A DNA stretch of 64,000 bases from Catenovulum sp052056295. Lineage in GTDB: Bacteria; Pseudomonadota; Gammaproteobacteria; Enterobacterales; Alteromonadaceae. Under the pieces are notes generated by a model. That model made no database searches. It saw only the letters and a program-made list of their open reading frames with translations, and was not told where the DNA came from. Positions 7,484-14,464 of the stretch are shown one piece after another (positions within the stretch are counted from its first letter, which is position 1; the number at the start of each line of letters is the position of its first letter). The position numbers and the translations under genes are program-made. The DNA lies in contig NZ_CP182493.1 in the NCBI RefSeq assembly GCF_052056295.1, positions 3,968,001 through 4,032,000 on the forward strand. Reading direction: 5' to 3'.

Positions 7484-10018
7484 ATGAACCAATTAGCTGT
7501 GTCGTTTTCACTTTCATGGCGCTTGCTTAAGCAAGAGTTTAAACGTGGTGAATTAACTATTATGTTGTTGGCACTGGTGCTGTCTGTCTCCAGTGTATTT
7601 GCTCTAGCTATGTTTAGCGAACGGCTACAAATGGCTTTGCAGGTTAAAAGCGCGGAATTTCTAGCAGCAGACAGGGTGTTAGAATCATCTAGGGAAATAG
7701 ACCCCAATTGGCAGGTTCAAGCACAGCAACTTGAACTGAATACCTCTGAGCAAATTCGCTTTTCTTCTATGTTATTTGCCAACGACTATATGCAGCTTAC
7801 AGCAATTCGGGCGGTTGATGAATATTATCCGTTGCGCGGCAAAGTGATGTTAACTGACGCTGCTTGGACATCGGGTCAAGAAACAGAATTAAATGTAAAA
7901 GCAGGTGAAATTTGGCTCGATAGTAAATCAGTTAGCCAGCTCAAAGTTAAATTGGGTGACTGGATAGAAATTGGCGCAACTAAACTTAAATTCAGTCAAA
8001 TTATAGATACAGTGCCAGATGCTGATTTGAACGTATTTAACGCCAGCGCCATGGCGATAATGCATATTGACGATGTTGCCGCGACCCAAGTTATTCAACC
8101 AGCTTCGCGTATTGGCTATTTATTAAGTTTTTCCGGCGAATTTGATCAGTTAACTGAATACGAAGACTATCTGTTACCCCTATTGAATAGAGATATTCAC
8201 CGTTGGCGTTCAACTGAATCTGACGAATCGGCTATGTTAAGAGCAGTCGAGCGTGCAGAGCAGTATTTTTTATTGGCAAGTTTATTAGGCATAGTACTAG
8301 CGGCAACAGCCATAGCCGTAGCTGCCAGTCGTTTTTGTGAGCGCCATTTTGACTTAGTTGCGATAATTAAAACACTTGGTGGTTCAACCAAACAAATTAA
8401 ATGGATTTTTAACAGCCAACTGGTTTCATTAATGGTTATCGGCATTGTGCTGGGATTGAGCATAGGTTATGTCGGGCAAATTGTGATTATGCAGCTATTG
8501 GCTGAATATTTACCTGAACAAATTCCGCAAGTGGGAATGCGTCCATGGTGGCTCGCGGTATTAACCGGCTCTATTAGTTTGGCTCTGTTTTCGGTTTATC
8601 CTTTGTTAAAACTTTTTGCCATTCCTCCACTTAGGGTATTGCGCCGTGATATTGAAGGTTTTCAAGCGAAAGATTGGTTAAATTGGCTGGTTTCTGCATT
8701 GGCAATTTTCTTATTAATGTGGATTTATAGCCAAAATATTAAACTCAGTTTAGCCTTGTTGTTGTCGGCTGGTGGTATCACCTTAGTATTATTGTTACTG
8801 GCGCGCAGCACTATTTGGACTAGCCGCAAAGCTGGGGCGAATGCAGGCAGTGCCTTTAAACTCGCCGTTGCGGGTTTGTATCGTCGCGCAACTTCTAATA
8901 GCGTGCAGTTAATTAGTTTTACCTTAGCTATTGAACTCTTGTTAATTGTGTTGGTATTACGCAACGATTTATTAGCGCAGTGGCAATCGCAATTACCAGA
9001 ACAAACGCCCAATCATTTTGTGATTAACGTAAATGATTTTGACATTGATAATTTCAAAGCAGACTTTGCAGAAAAAGGCATTGAAGTTGAGCAGACTTAT
9101 CCTGTTACTCGTGGTCGTTTAATTGCAATTAATGGTGAGTTTGTTCGAGATAGAGTCAGTAAAGAAGAAGAGCAAGTGGCAGATGAAGATGCACCGCGTT
9201 CAATTGGCCGCGAGCTCAACTTAACTGCTGGAGCGGATTTACCCGATGAAAATGAAATAGTGCAGGGCACTTGGTTCAGCGATTTACCAGCAGAACAGCA
9301 AGCACAAAATCATGTGTCAGTAGAGCAAAGACTCGCTGAGCGTATGAAATTAAACTTAGGCGACGAGCTGACTTTCAATGTTGGTGGCATTGAGTTTACC
9401 GCAATCATTAGCAGTCTTCGCACTGTCAAGTGGGAGTCGATGAAACCTAACTTCTTTATGATTTTTAACCCTCAAACAATGCAAGATTTTGCCGCAACAC
9501 ATATTGCTAGTTTTTATGTACCGAGTGATAAAAAGCCCGAGTTATCAGGTTTGTTGATGAATTATCCTAGTGTTAGTTTGATTGACGTTGATGCGATTAT
9601 TCAGCAAATACGCGAAATTATTCAGCAAGTATCGCTTGCGGTTGAGTTTATTTTAATTCTAGTGGTTTGTGCTGGTATTTTAGTCTTTATCGCGCAAACA
9701 CAAGCGAGCATGTTTGAGCGCAAACAAGAGTTAGTCATACTACGTACCCTTGGCGCATCATCCAAATTTTTACGCGCCAGTGTATTAATTGAGTTTGTGG
9801 TACTCGGTGCCTTGGCTGGTTTGTTTGCCGCGCTTGCCAATGAGGTTGCTTTGTATATTCTGCAAACCGAAGTATTTAAAATGCAAGCGAGTTTCCACCT
9901 TGAATACTGGTTAGTTGGTATCATTACCGGTGCTGCACTTGTTGGTTGTTTAGGTTTAATGAGTTGTTGGCGCATGATGCAAATTAATACTCAAGCTTTG
10001 TTGCGCTCGCTGTCGTAA
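7484..10018 (+). CDS. ybbP: ABC transporter permease YbbP
   Basis: This 844-residue inner-membrane permease has the two-FtsX-domain layout. There is an N-terminal helix (about 22-45), a periplasmic domain, then membrane segments near 265-290, 315-345, 360-385, 400-435 and 475-495. A second periplasmic domain is followed by three C-terminal helices (about 720-840). The closing part GALAGLFAALANEVALYILQ is typical of MacB/FtsX permeases. With YbbA it forms the partner of the tesA locus. Its exact substrate is unresolved, but lipid or lipoprotein handling is suggested by the context. An AGGAG site precedes the ATG. Confidence 0.94.
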   Translation: MNQLAVSFSLSWRLLKQEFKRGELTIMLLALVLSVSSVFALAMFSERLQMALQVKSAEFLAADRVLESSREIDPNWQVQAQQLELNTSEQIRFSSMLFANDYMQLTAIRAVDEYYPLRGKVMLTDAAWTSGQETELNVKAGEIWLDSKSVSQLKVKLGDWIEIGATKLKFSQIIDTVPDADLNVFNASAMAIMHIDDVAATQVIQPASRIGYLLSFSGEFDQLTEYEDYLLPLLNRDIHRWRSTESDESAMLRAVERAEQYFLLASLLGIVLAATAIAVAASRFCERHFDLVAIIKTLGGSTKQIKWIFNSQLVSLMVIGIVLGLSIGYVGQIVIMQLLAEYLPEQIPQVGMRPWWLAVLTGSISLALFSVYPLLKLFAIPPLRVLRRDIEGFQAKDWLNWLVSALAIFLLMWIYSQNIKLSLALLLSAGGITLVLLLLARSTIWTSRKAGANAGSAFKLAVAGLYRRATSNSVQLISFTLAIELLLIVLVLRNDLLAQWQSQLPEQTPNHFVINVNDFDIDNFKADFAEKGIEVEQTYPVTRGRLIAINGEFVRDRVSKEEEQVADEDAPRSIGRELNLTAGADLPDENEIVQGTWFSDLPAEQQAQNHVSVEQRLAERMKLNLGDELTFNVGGIEFTAIISSLRTVKWESMKPNFFMIFNPQTMQDFAATHIASFYVPSDKKPELSGLLMNYPSVSLIDVDAIIQQIREIIQQVSLAVEFILILVVCAGILVFIAQTQASMFERKQELVILRTLGASSKFLRASVLIEFVVLGALAGLFAALANEVALYILQTEVFKMQASFHLEYWLVGIITGAALVGCLGLMSCWRMMQINTQALLRSLS

Positions 10019-10052
10019 ATGTTGAAAAAATAAAAATTTAGTTGGCTGTTTT

Positions 10053-10526
10053 ATGCAAATTTTAATTGTAGTTGCTGTATTTGTCAGTTTGCTGGTTGGG
10101 GTAAAACTTTGGCAGGTGTATAACCAAACGCGAGGATCACTCAAATTTAGCCAAGCACAAACCAAAGACGTTTTGGAGCTATCCGCTAAACATAAACTGA
10201 CTTTGTTATTAAAGCAGATGTTGGGTGAGCAATATCATGTTCACCAAGATGTATTGCTCAGTCAGTTGTTGGATGTAAAAGACAAAGCGTTGCAAAAATA
10301 CTGTCAGCAAAAAGCGCTTGATGCCGTGATAACTGATACGCAAGGCAAAGTGACTGTTGTATTTGAACTTGCATTGGACGAATCAGCCAAACAACAAGGC
10401 GAATGGCTGAAAAATTTGATGCAAGGGCGGTTTGCGTTTATTCGCATCACCCAAACTGAACATATTAACCAAAATGCTTTAAATAAAGTTTTATCTACAT
10501 TAGAATCCCGCGCTAGTTCAGGTTAA
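10053..10526 (+). CDS. Hypothetical membrane-anchored DUF2726-like protein
   Basis: This 157-residue protein has one N-terminal membrane helix (about 2-22). A cytoplasmic domain follows with KHKLTLLLKQMLGEQYHVHQ, a V-L-L-S-Q-L-L-D-V segment, a strand pair ALDAVITDTQGKVTVVFELAL, and FAFIRITQTEHINQNALNKVL. This order of a helix, a beta core and a final L-x-x-L helix resembles DUF2726, a nuclease-like fold. The Cys that often precedes the D-x-V-I-x-D motif is present in YCQQKALDAVITD. The assignment is by pattern only. It sits 34 bases after ybbP and may be its last operon member. Confidence 0.7.
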   Translation: MQILIVVAVFVSLLVGVKLWQVYNQTRGSLKFSQAQTKDVLELSAKHKLTLLLKQMLGEQYHVHQDVLLSQLLDVKDKALQKYCQQKALDAVITDTQGKVTVVFELALDESAKQQGEWLKNLMQGRFAFIRITQTEHINQNALNKVLSTLESRASSG

Positions 10527-10564
10527 ATAATCCTTTTCATTCAACATTTTAAACGGAGAATAAA

Positions 10565-11155
10565 TTGAAAACAGGGATAGTTATTTCTGTGTTAGCATTT
10601 GCACCTAAAGTTTACGCTGAGTCGGATCTGTCAGTCGATTTATTATATGGAGGTTCGTTCAGTAGCGAAAAATCCAATTTAGAACTTGCCTCATTATATG
10701 GTGCCAGAGCAGCCTATGCATATAATCACTTGCTTTCATTTGAACTAGGTTATAGCCAAGTGAAAGGCACTTACGACGAAGAAGGCGATACCTCTTTGCA
10801 CACTGACGTTGAGCGTTATACCGCTACCAGTTTTGGCATAAAAGGTAGCACCGAAATCTCTACGAGTTACTCATTAAACTTGCGTTTAGGTTTAGCATAT
10901 TCGCAGTTGCAACAACAAAACTACAGCCAAACCCTGCCTTGGCAATCGGATGTTGCCAATCCAAAACGAACAGAGAAACAATCAGCTAGTACTAGTGGTT
11001 TAGGCAGTTATTATTCATTGGGTATAGAAAGAAGATTTACCCAGAACATTTACATGGGTTTAGACTATTCTAGCTTCCGCTTTAATGCGAAAAGTGCGGA
11101 CTTTTCTGCATATAAATCACACAATATCACTATAAGTCTTGGCTATAACTTTTAA
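10565..11155 (+). CDS. Small outer-membrane beta-barrel protein
   Basis: This 196-residue protein reads from a TTG start (ACGGAG site about 7 bases before) through a signal peptide MKTGIVISVLAFAPKVYA. Alternating strands with aromatic girdles follow, and it ends SLGYNF, with the C-terminal Phe recognised by the BAM machinery. About eight strands can be drawn, as in OmpW/OmpX/opacity-type barrels. No specific family motif is certain, so its role as a pore, adhesin or ligand-binding barrel is unknown. The following gene is convergent. Confidence 0.8.
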   Translation: MKTGIVISVLAFAPKVYAESDLSVDLLYGGSFSSEKSNLELASLYGARAAYAYNHLLSFELGYSQVKGTYDEEGDTSLHTDVERYTATSFGIKGSTEISTSYSLNLRLGLAYSQLQQQNYSQTLPWQSDVANPKRTEKQSASTSGLGSYYSLGIERRFTQNIYMGLDYSSFRFNAKSADFSAYKSHNITISLGYNF

Positions 11156-11163
11156 TGCCATAT

Positions 11164-11188
11164 AGCTTAATGGTTATTTAAGCTGTTT
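11164..11188 (+). terminator. Weak hairpin terminator after the outer-membrane barrel gene
   Basis: AGCTTAA (11164-11170) and TTAAGCT (11178-11184) form a 7-bp stem with a 7-base loop, followed by GTTTT. The stem is AT-rich and the T run is short. It overlaps the 3' end of the convergent gene. Confidence 0.35.
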
Positions 11189-12205
11189 TAACTTGTGATC
11201 AATCAGAGGATCATCCGGCGCTAATTGTTGCGCCACTTCTAACAGCTGAATCGCGTCTTGAGGATTTTCTTCTTCATGTTTAAGCGCTATTTCAACCAAA
11301 GGTTGCACATCAATTTGCGCTTGATGTTCTTGAATATGCTCTTCTTTTTCATCTAACAGAATTTGATGGGCTTTACTTAATAAGCCAAGCCTATGCTCTG
11401 ACTTTGCATTGGCTTTATTGAGTTTTTTGTAATAGTCCTCTTTAAAACGCAGTGTGCGGGTTTGTTGGCGAAATGCAGCAACGTCTATTTGTTGATTAGC
11501 AATAAAGTCGATTGCTACTTGTTTATAAAAACCAAATTTAGTTAGGTAAGTTGCGTGTGTTCCATGGCCCATACCGTATACGCGTAAATGATTGAGTTGC
11601 GGGTAGCGCTTAGCGTGTTGCCTGTCGGTTGAATTGATTGGGTCGTAAATTATATAACCTTTGGCATGGCCCAAATCTAGGTCGTGGTAATCACCTTGCC
11701 AATCAAATTGTTGGGCTATGTCTGTGCTAGAGCGCTGATCCCAAGGCACTTTATCTTTGTTTTTGGTACTCACAGGATGAAAGAGTAATACTTGATCAAG
11801 TTTTAACAGGTTAGCAAATGCACCAACGCCAAAACCGCCTCGACTTAATCCATAACCTAATCTTTGTTTAAAAGGCGTGAGTAATTCAGCCAGCTGTTCT
11901 ATAAAAAAGATTAAATTGCGGCTGCGAAACCAATTACTACGGCCTAAATGTTGAAAAGCAATTATATTGACGTTTTGTGAGCGGGCGAGTTTGTAACCCC
12001 ATGGGTTGTAGTCTTGGTGTAAATCTTGCTCTTGTAAATTGGTGCCAGCAGGAGAGAAGGTAAAAAGTAGTGGTTTATTGGGGTCAATAAAATGGTATTT
12101 AACAAACACATCACCCAGTAAGTCGTCACCCGTATAAGGTAATCTGGCTTGTTGTTGCTCTGGGCTTTGGGTTAACCAATCATCTAACCAATATAATAAC
12201 TTCAT
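11174..12205 (-). CDS. Alpha/beta-hydrolase-like protein with a helical repeat tail
   Basis: I do not recognise the exact family of this 343-residue protein. The N-terminal two thirds look like an alpha/beta hydrolase. There is a strand-turn KPLLFTFSPAGTN, a nucleophile elbow GYGLSRGGFG (Ser near 120), a strand ending IIYDPINSTD (possible acid) and GMGHGTHATY (possible catalytic His). The C-terminal 90 residues are helical, charged and TPR-like, with VEIALKHEEENPQDAIQLLEVAQQLAP. There is no signal peptide, so it is probably cytoplasmic. It stands alone, convergent with the barrel gene, with a MITE-like repeat directly upstream that could affect its promoter. Confidence 0.75.
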   Translation of the reverse strand: MKLLYWLDDWLTQSPEQQQARLPYTGDDLLGDVFVKYHFIDPNKPLLFTFSPAGTNLQEQDLHQDYNPWGYKLARSQNVNIIAFQHLGRSNWFRSRNLIFFIEQLAELLTPFKQRLGYGLSRGGFGVGAFANLLKLDQVLLFHPVSTKNKDKVPWDQRSSTDIAQQFDWQGDYHDLDLGHAKGYIIYDPINSTDRQHAKRYPQLNHLRVYGMGHGTHATYLTKFGFYKQVAIDFIANQQIDVAAFRQQTRTLRFKEDYYKKLNKANAKSEHRLGLLSKAHQILLDEKEEHIQEHQAQIDVQPLVEIALKHEEENPQDAIQLLEVAQQLAPDDPLIDHKLKQLK

Positions 12206-12222
12206 GTATCCTCCTGCTTACA

Positions 12223-12487
12223 AGGGCCTGTTGAACTTTCGTGGACAAATTTTGTTCTAACTAAATGCTTTTTAATCAAGGCGCAGCATTGAAGGCCTAA
12301 TGGATTAAGTCAAAATGCTGCAGCAAAGAGTAAAAAGCATTTCGGACGAACCTGAAAGGCAGCGTTTGTTTGGTATTTCTTCTGCGTTATAGCTCATTTA
12401 TGTAGCCCACTACACTTCAATCGCTATGCCTTGTATAAATACCAAACAAACTGCTGCAAAATTGTACTCGAAAGTTCAACAGGCCCT
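12223..12487. repeat. MITE-like element with terminal inverted repeats and two internal hairpins
   Basis: The ends are a perfect 19-bp inverted repeat: AGGGCCTGTTGAACTTTCG (12223-12241) and its complement (12469-12487). Inside are two independent palindromes. The left arm pairs AAATGCTTTTTA with TAAAAAGCATTT (12331-12342) and GCAGCATT with AATGCTGC. The right arm pairs GTTTGTTTGGTATTT (12364-12378) with AAATACCAAACAAAC (12437-12451). The fold is a three-way junction. No open frame of transposase type is present, so it would be a non-autonomous element. No clear target duplication is seen. Confidence 0.75.
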
Positions 12488-12488
12488 G

Positions 12489-12600
12489 GGTGATTTTAGC
12501 AAACTTAAGCTGCTATTGCATGGCGAGTGCGTTGAAAGGGATATATTGTGTGGTTTAACTGTGAAACTTTTATGGAGGGGCGTACCCAAGTAAAATCACC
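12489..12600. repeat. 10-bp inverted repeat flanking the non-coding stretch beside the MITE
   Basis: GGTGATTTTA (12489-12498) is repeated inverted as TAAAATCACC (12591-12600). The stretch between holds no gene I can support. TACCCA and TGGGTA at 12584-12606 form an additional small hairpin near the ppnP stop, without a clear T tract. Confidence 0.4.
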
Positions 12601-12617
12601 TGGGTATCTGGGAGCTG

Positions 12618-12899
12618 TTATTCGTAAGTACACAAATAAGCAGTGTCTTGCGCAACTTTAACACCAAATTTTTGGTTTGCAGCAACATCAAATGATTGGC
12701 CTGCAGTAAAAGTTTGCCAGTCGCTTGAGCCTGGTAATAACACAGTCAACGCACCGCTGATTACAGTCATAACTTCGTTTTGGCTCGTACCAAATTCGTA
12801 GTCGCCAGCTGCCATAACACCAACTGTTGCTGGTAATTTTTCGCCTTGGAAAGCAATTGATTTTACTTTACCGTCGAAATAGCTATTTACATCAAACAT
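12618..12899 (-). CDS. ppnP: Pyrimidine/purine nucleoside phosphorylase PpnP
   Basis: This 93-residue single-domain cupin matches PpnP (YaiE) over its length: a NSYFDGKVKSIAF start, EVMTVISGALTVLLPGS, DWQTFTAGQSFDV and the YLCTYE end. PpnP phosphorolyses several nucleosides to the free base and ribose 1-phosphate in salvage. Length and motifs are complete. It is a single-gene unit with an AGAGAAAA site before the ATG. Downstream lie a MITE-like element and inverted repeats, so the original transcript end may have been displaced. Confidence 0.95.
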   Translation of the reverse strand: MFDVNSYFDGKVKSIAFQGEKLPATVGVMAAGDYEFGTSQNEVMTVISGALTVLLPGSSDWQTFTAGQSFDVAANQKFGVKVAQDTAYLCTYE

Positions 12900-13040
12900 A
12901 GTTTTTCTCTTGGTTAGATTTTAAAAACGCAGCATTTTAATCTGACTAGACTAAAATTACACTTAAAACTTGGTTTTCGCGCTTTATCGCACTGCGTCAA
13001 TACAAATAATGCTCAATTTAATCAATCAGTCATGGAAAAA

Positions 13041-13058
13041 TTCAAACAAGTGTTTTAA
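13041..13058. promoter_or_regulatory. Candidate PsrA-type operator upstream of fadIJ
   Basis: The sequence contains AAAC-N4-GTTT within a longer near-palindrome (TTCAAACAAGTGTTTTAA). It fits the described PsrA consensus of AAAC and GTTT half-sites. PsrA represses fatty-acid oxidation genes in many gammaproteobacteria and is released by long-chain acyl ligands. It lies about 100 bases before fadI. Confidence 0.5.
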
Positions 13059-13094
13059 ATTTGTAAATAAAGAAATAGAATCGATTAATGGATT

Positions 13095-13111
13095 AACAGG
13101 TCTGACCTCTT
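13095..13111. promoter_or_regulatory. Candidate FadR-type operator upstream of fadIJ
   Basis: The site is centred on AGGTC-T-GACCT (13098-13108) inside a 17-base AACAGGTCTGACCTCTT. It keeps the GGTCNGACC core of FadR boxes, though the outer bases differ. It is about 45 bases before the fadI ATG, well placed to block transcription when acyl-CoA is low. Confidence 0.5.
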
Positions 13112-13153
13112 AAATCTAAAAATTATAGCCAACACCTTAAAAGGGCAATCGAC

Positions 13154-14464
13154 ATGTCTAAAGCATCACCTTGCATTACATCAAGCGGAAAACGTATTGC
13201 AGTTGTTTCCGGCTTAAGAACCCCATTTGCTAAACAAGCGACCGAGTTTCATGGCGTACCAGCACTCGATTTAGCAAAAATGGTTGTAAACGAAATGATG
13301 GTTAAAAACGACTTTGATCCTAAATGGATTGACCAAGTTGTGTTTGGGCAAGTTGTACAAATGCCAGCCGCACCCAATATTGCACGTGAAATTGTCCTTG
13401 GTACAGGCATGAATGTGCACACAGACGCTTATAGTGTTACCCGCGCCTGTGCAACCAGCTTTCAAGCTGCTGCTAATGTGGTTGAATCTATTATGGCAGG
13501 CACGATTGAATGTGGTATCGCAGGTGGTGCTGATTCATCTTCTGTATTGCCTATTGGAGTGTCGAAAAACCTAGCGCGAATGTTAGTTGATTTAAATAAA
13601 GCGCGCAGTTTAAGCGCACGTTTAAATATTATTAAACGCTTACGCTTAAAAGATTTAGCGCCTGTACCGCCAGCTGTTGCCGAGTATTCTACAGGTTTGA
13701 GTATGGGACAAACGGCTGAACAAATGGCAAAAACACATGGCATTACACGTCAGGCTCAAGATGAGCTTGCGCATAGATCGCATACTTTAGCTGGGAAAGC
13801 TTGGGCTGATGGTTTGTTAGATGATGAAGTGATGACAGCTTACCCAGAGCCATATAAATGTTTCTTAAAACAAGACAATAACGTTAGAGCAAATTCGGAG
13901 CTAAATTCTTACGCTAAATTGCGCCCTGTATTCGATAGAAAGTACGGCAGTGTTACCGCAGCAAATGCAACGCCATTAACGGACGGTGCGGCTGCAGTAC
14001 TGCTTATGAATGAAGAAAAAGCTAAAGCGCTTGGATTAGAAATTTTAGGTTACATTCACAGTTATGCATTTACTGCAATTGACGTGTGGGAAGATATGTT
14101 AATGGGGCCGTCATATGCAACGCCTAAAGTATTGGATAAAGTGGGTATGCAGTTATCTGACTTAGATTTAGTAGATATGCATGAAGCTTTTGCCGCACAA
14201 ACTTTGGCGAATATGAAAATGTTTGGCAGTAAAAAGTTTGCAGAAGAAAAATTAAATCGAAGCCAAGCAATTGGTGAAATAGATATGGACAAGTTTAATG
14301 TTAATGGTGGTTCTATCGCTTATGGCCATCCATTTGCCGCGACAGGAGCGCGTATGATTACCCAAACCTTACGTGAGTTAAAACGCCGAGGTGGCGGTTT
14401 AGGATTAACCACAGCTTGTGCTGCGGGTGGATTAGGTGCAGCTATGATTGTGGAGGCAGTGTAA
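13154..14464 (+). CDS. fadI: 3-ketoacyl-CoA thiolase FadI
   Basis: This 436-residue thiolase cleaves 3-ketoacyl-CoA with CoA to give acetyl-CoA and a shortened acyl-CoA. The acyl-accepting Cys is in RACATS (Cys99), the general-base His in GGSIAYGHPFAATGAR, and the second Cys in TTACAAGG near the end. The length and loops fit FadI (the partner of FadJ) better than FadA. Its TAA overlaps the fadJ ATG by one base, so translation is coupled. An AAGGG site precedes the ATG. Two candidate fatty-acid operators lie upstream. Confidence 0.96.
   Translation: MSKASPCITSSGKRIAVVSGLRTPFAKQATEFHGVPALDLAKMVVNEMMVKNDFDPKWIDQVVFGQVVQMPAAPNIAREIVLGTGMNVHTDAYSVTRACATSFQAAANVVESIMAGTIECGIAGGADSSSVLPIGVSKNLARMLVDLNKARSLSARLNIIKRLRLKDLAPVPPAVAEYSTGLSMGQTAEQMAKTHGITRQAQDELAHRSHTLAGKAWADGLLDDEVMTAYPEPYKCFLKQDNNVRANSELNSYAKLRPVFDRKYGSVTAANATPLTDGAAAVLLMNEEKAKALGLEILGYIHSYAFTAIDVWEDMLMGPSYATPKVLDKVGMQLSDLDLVDMHEAFAAQTLANMKMFGSKKFAEEKLNRSQAIGEIDMDKFNVNGGSIAYGHPFAATGARMITQTLRELKRRGGGLGLTTACAAGGLGAAMIVEAV

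Noticed and set aside
12206..12617. Insertion sequence with transposase
   Set aside because: Terminal inverted repeats are present but no coding frame longer than a few dozen codons exists, so it is called MITE-like only.
14416..14463. Earlier in-frame start for fadJ inside fadI
   Set aside because: The extra residues are the fadI C-terminus in another frame. FadJ homology starts at the ATG at 14464.
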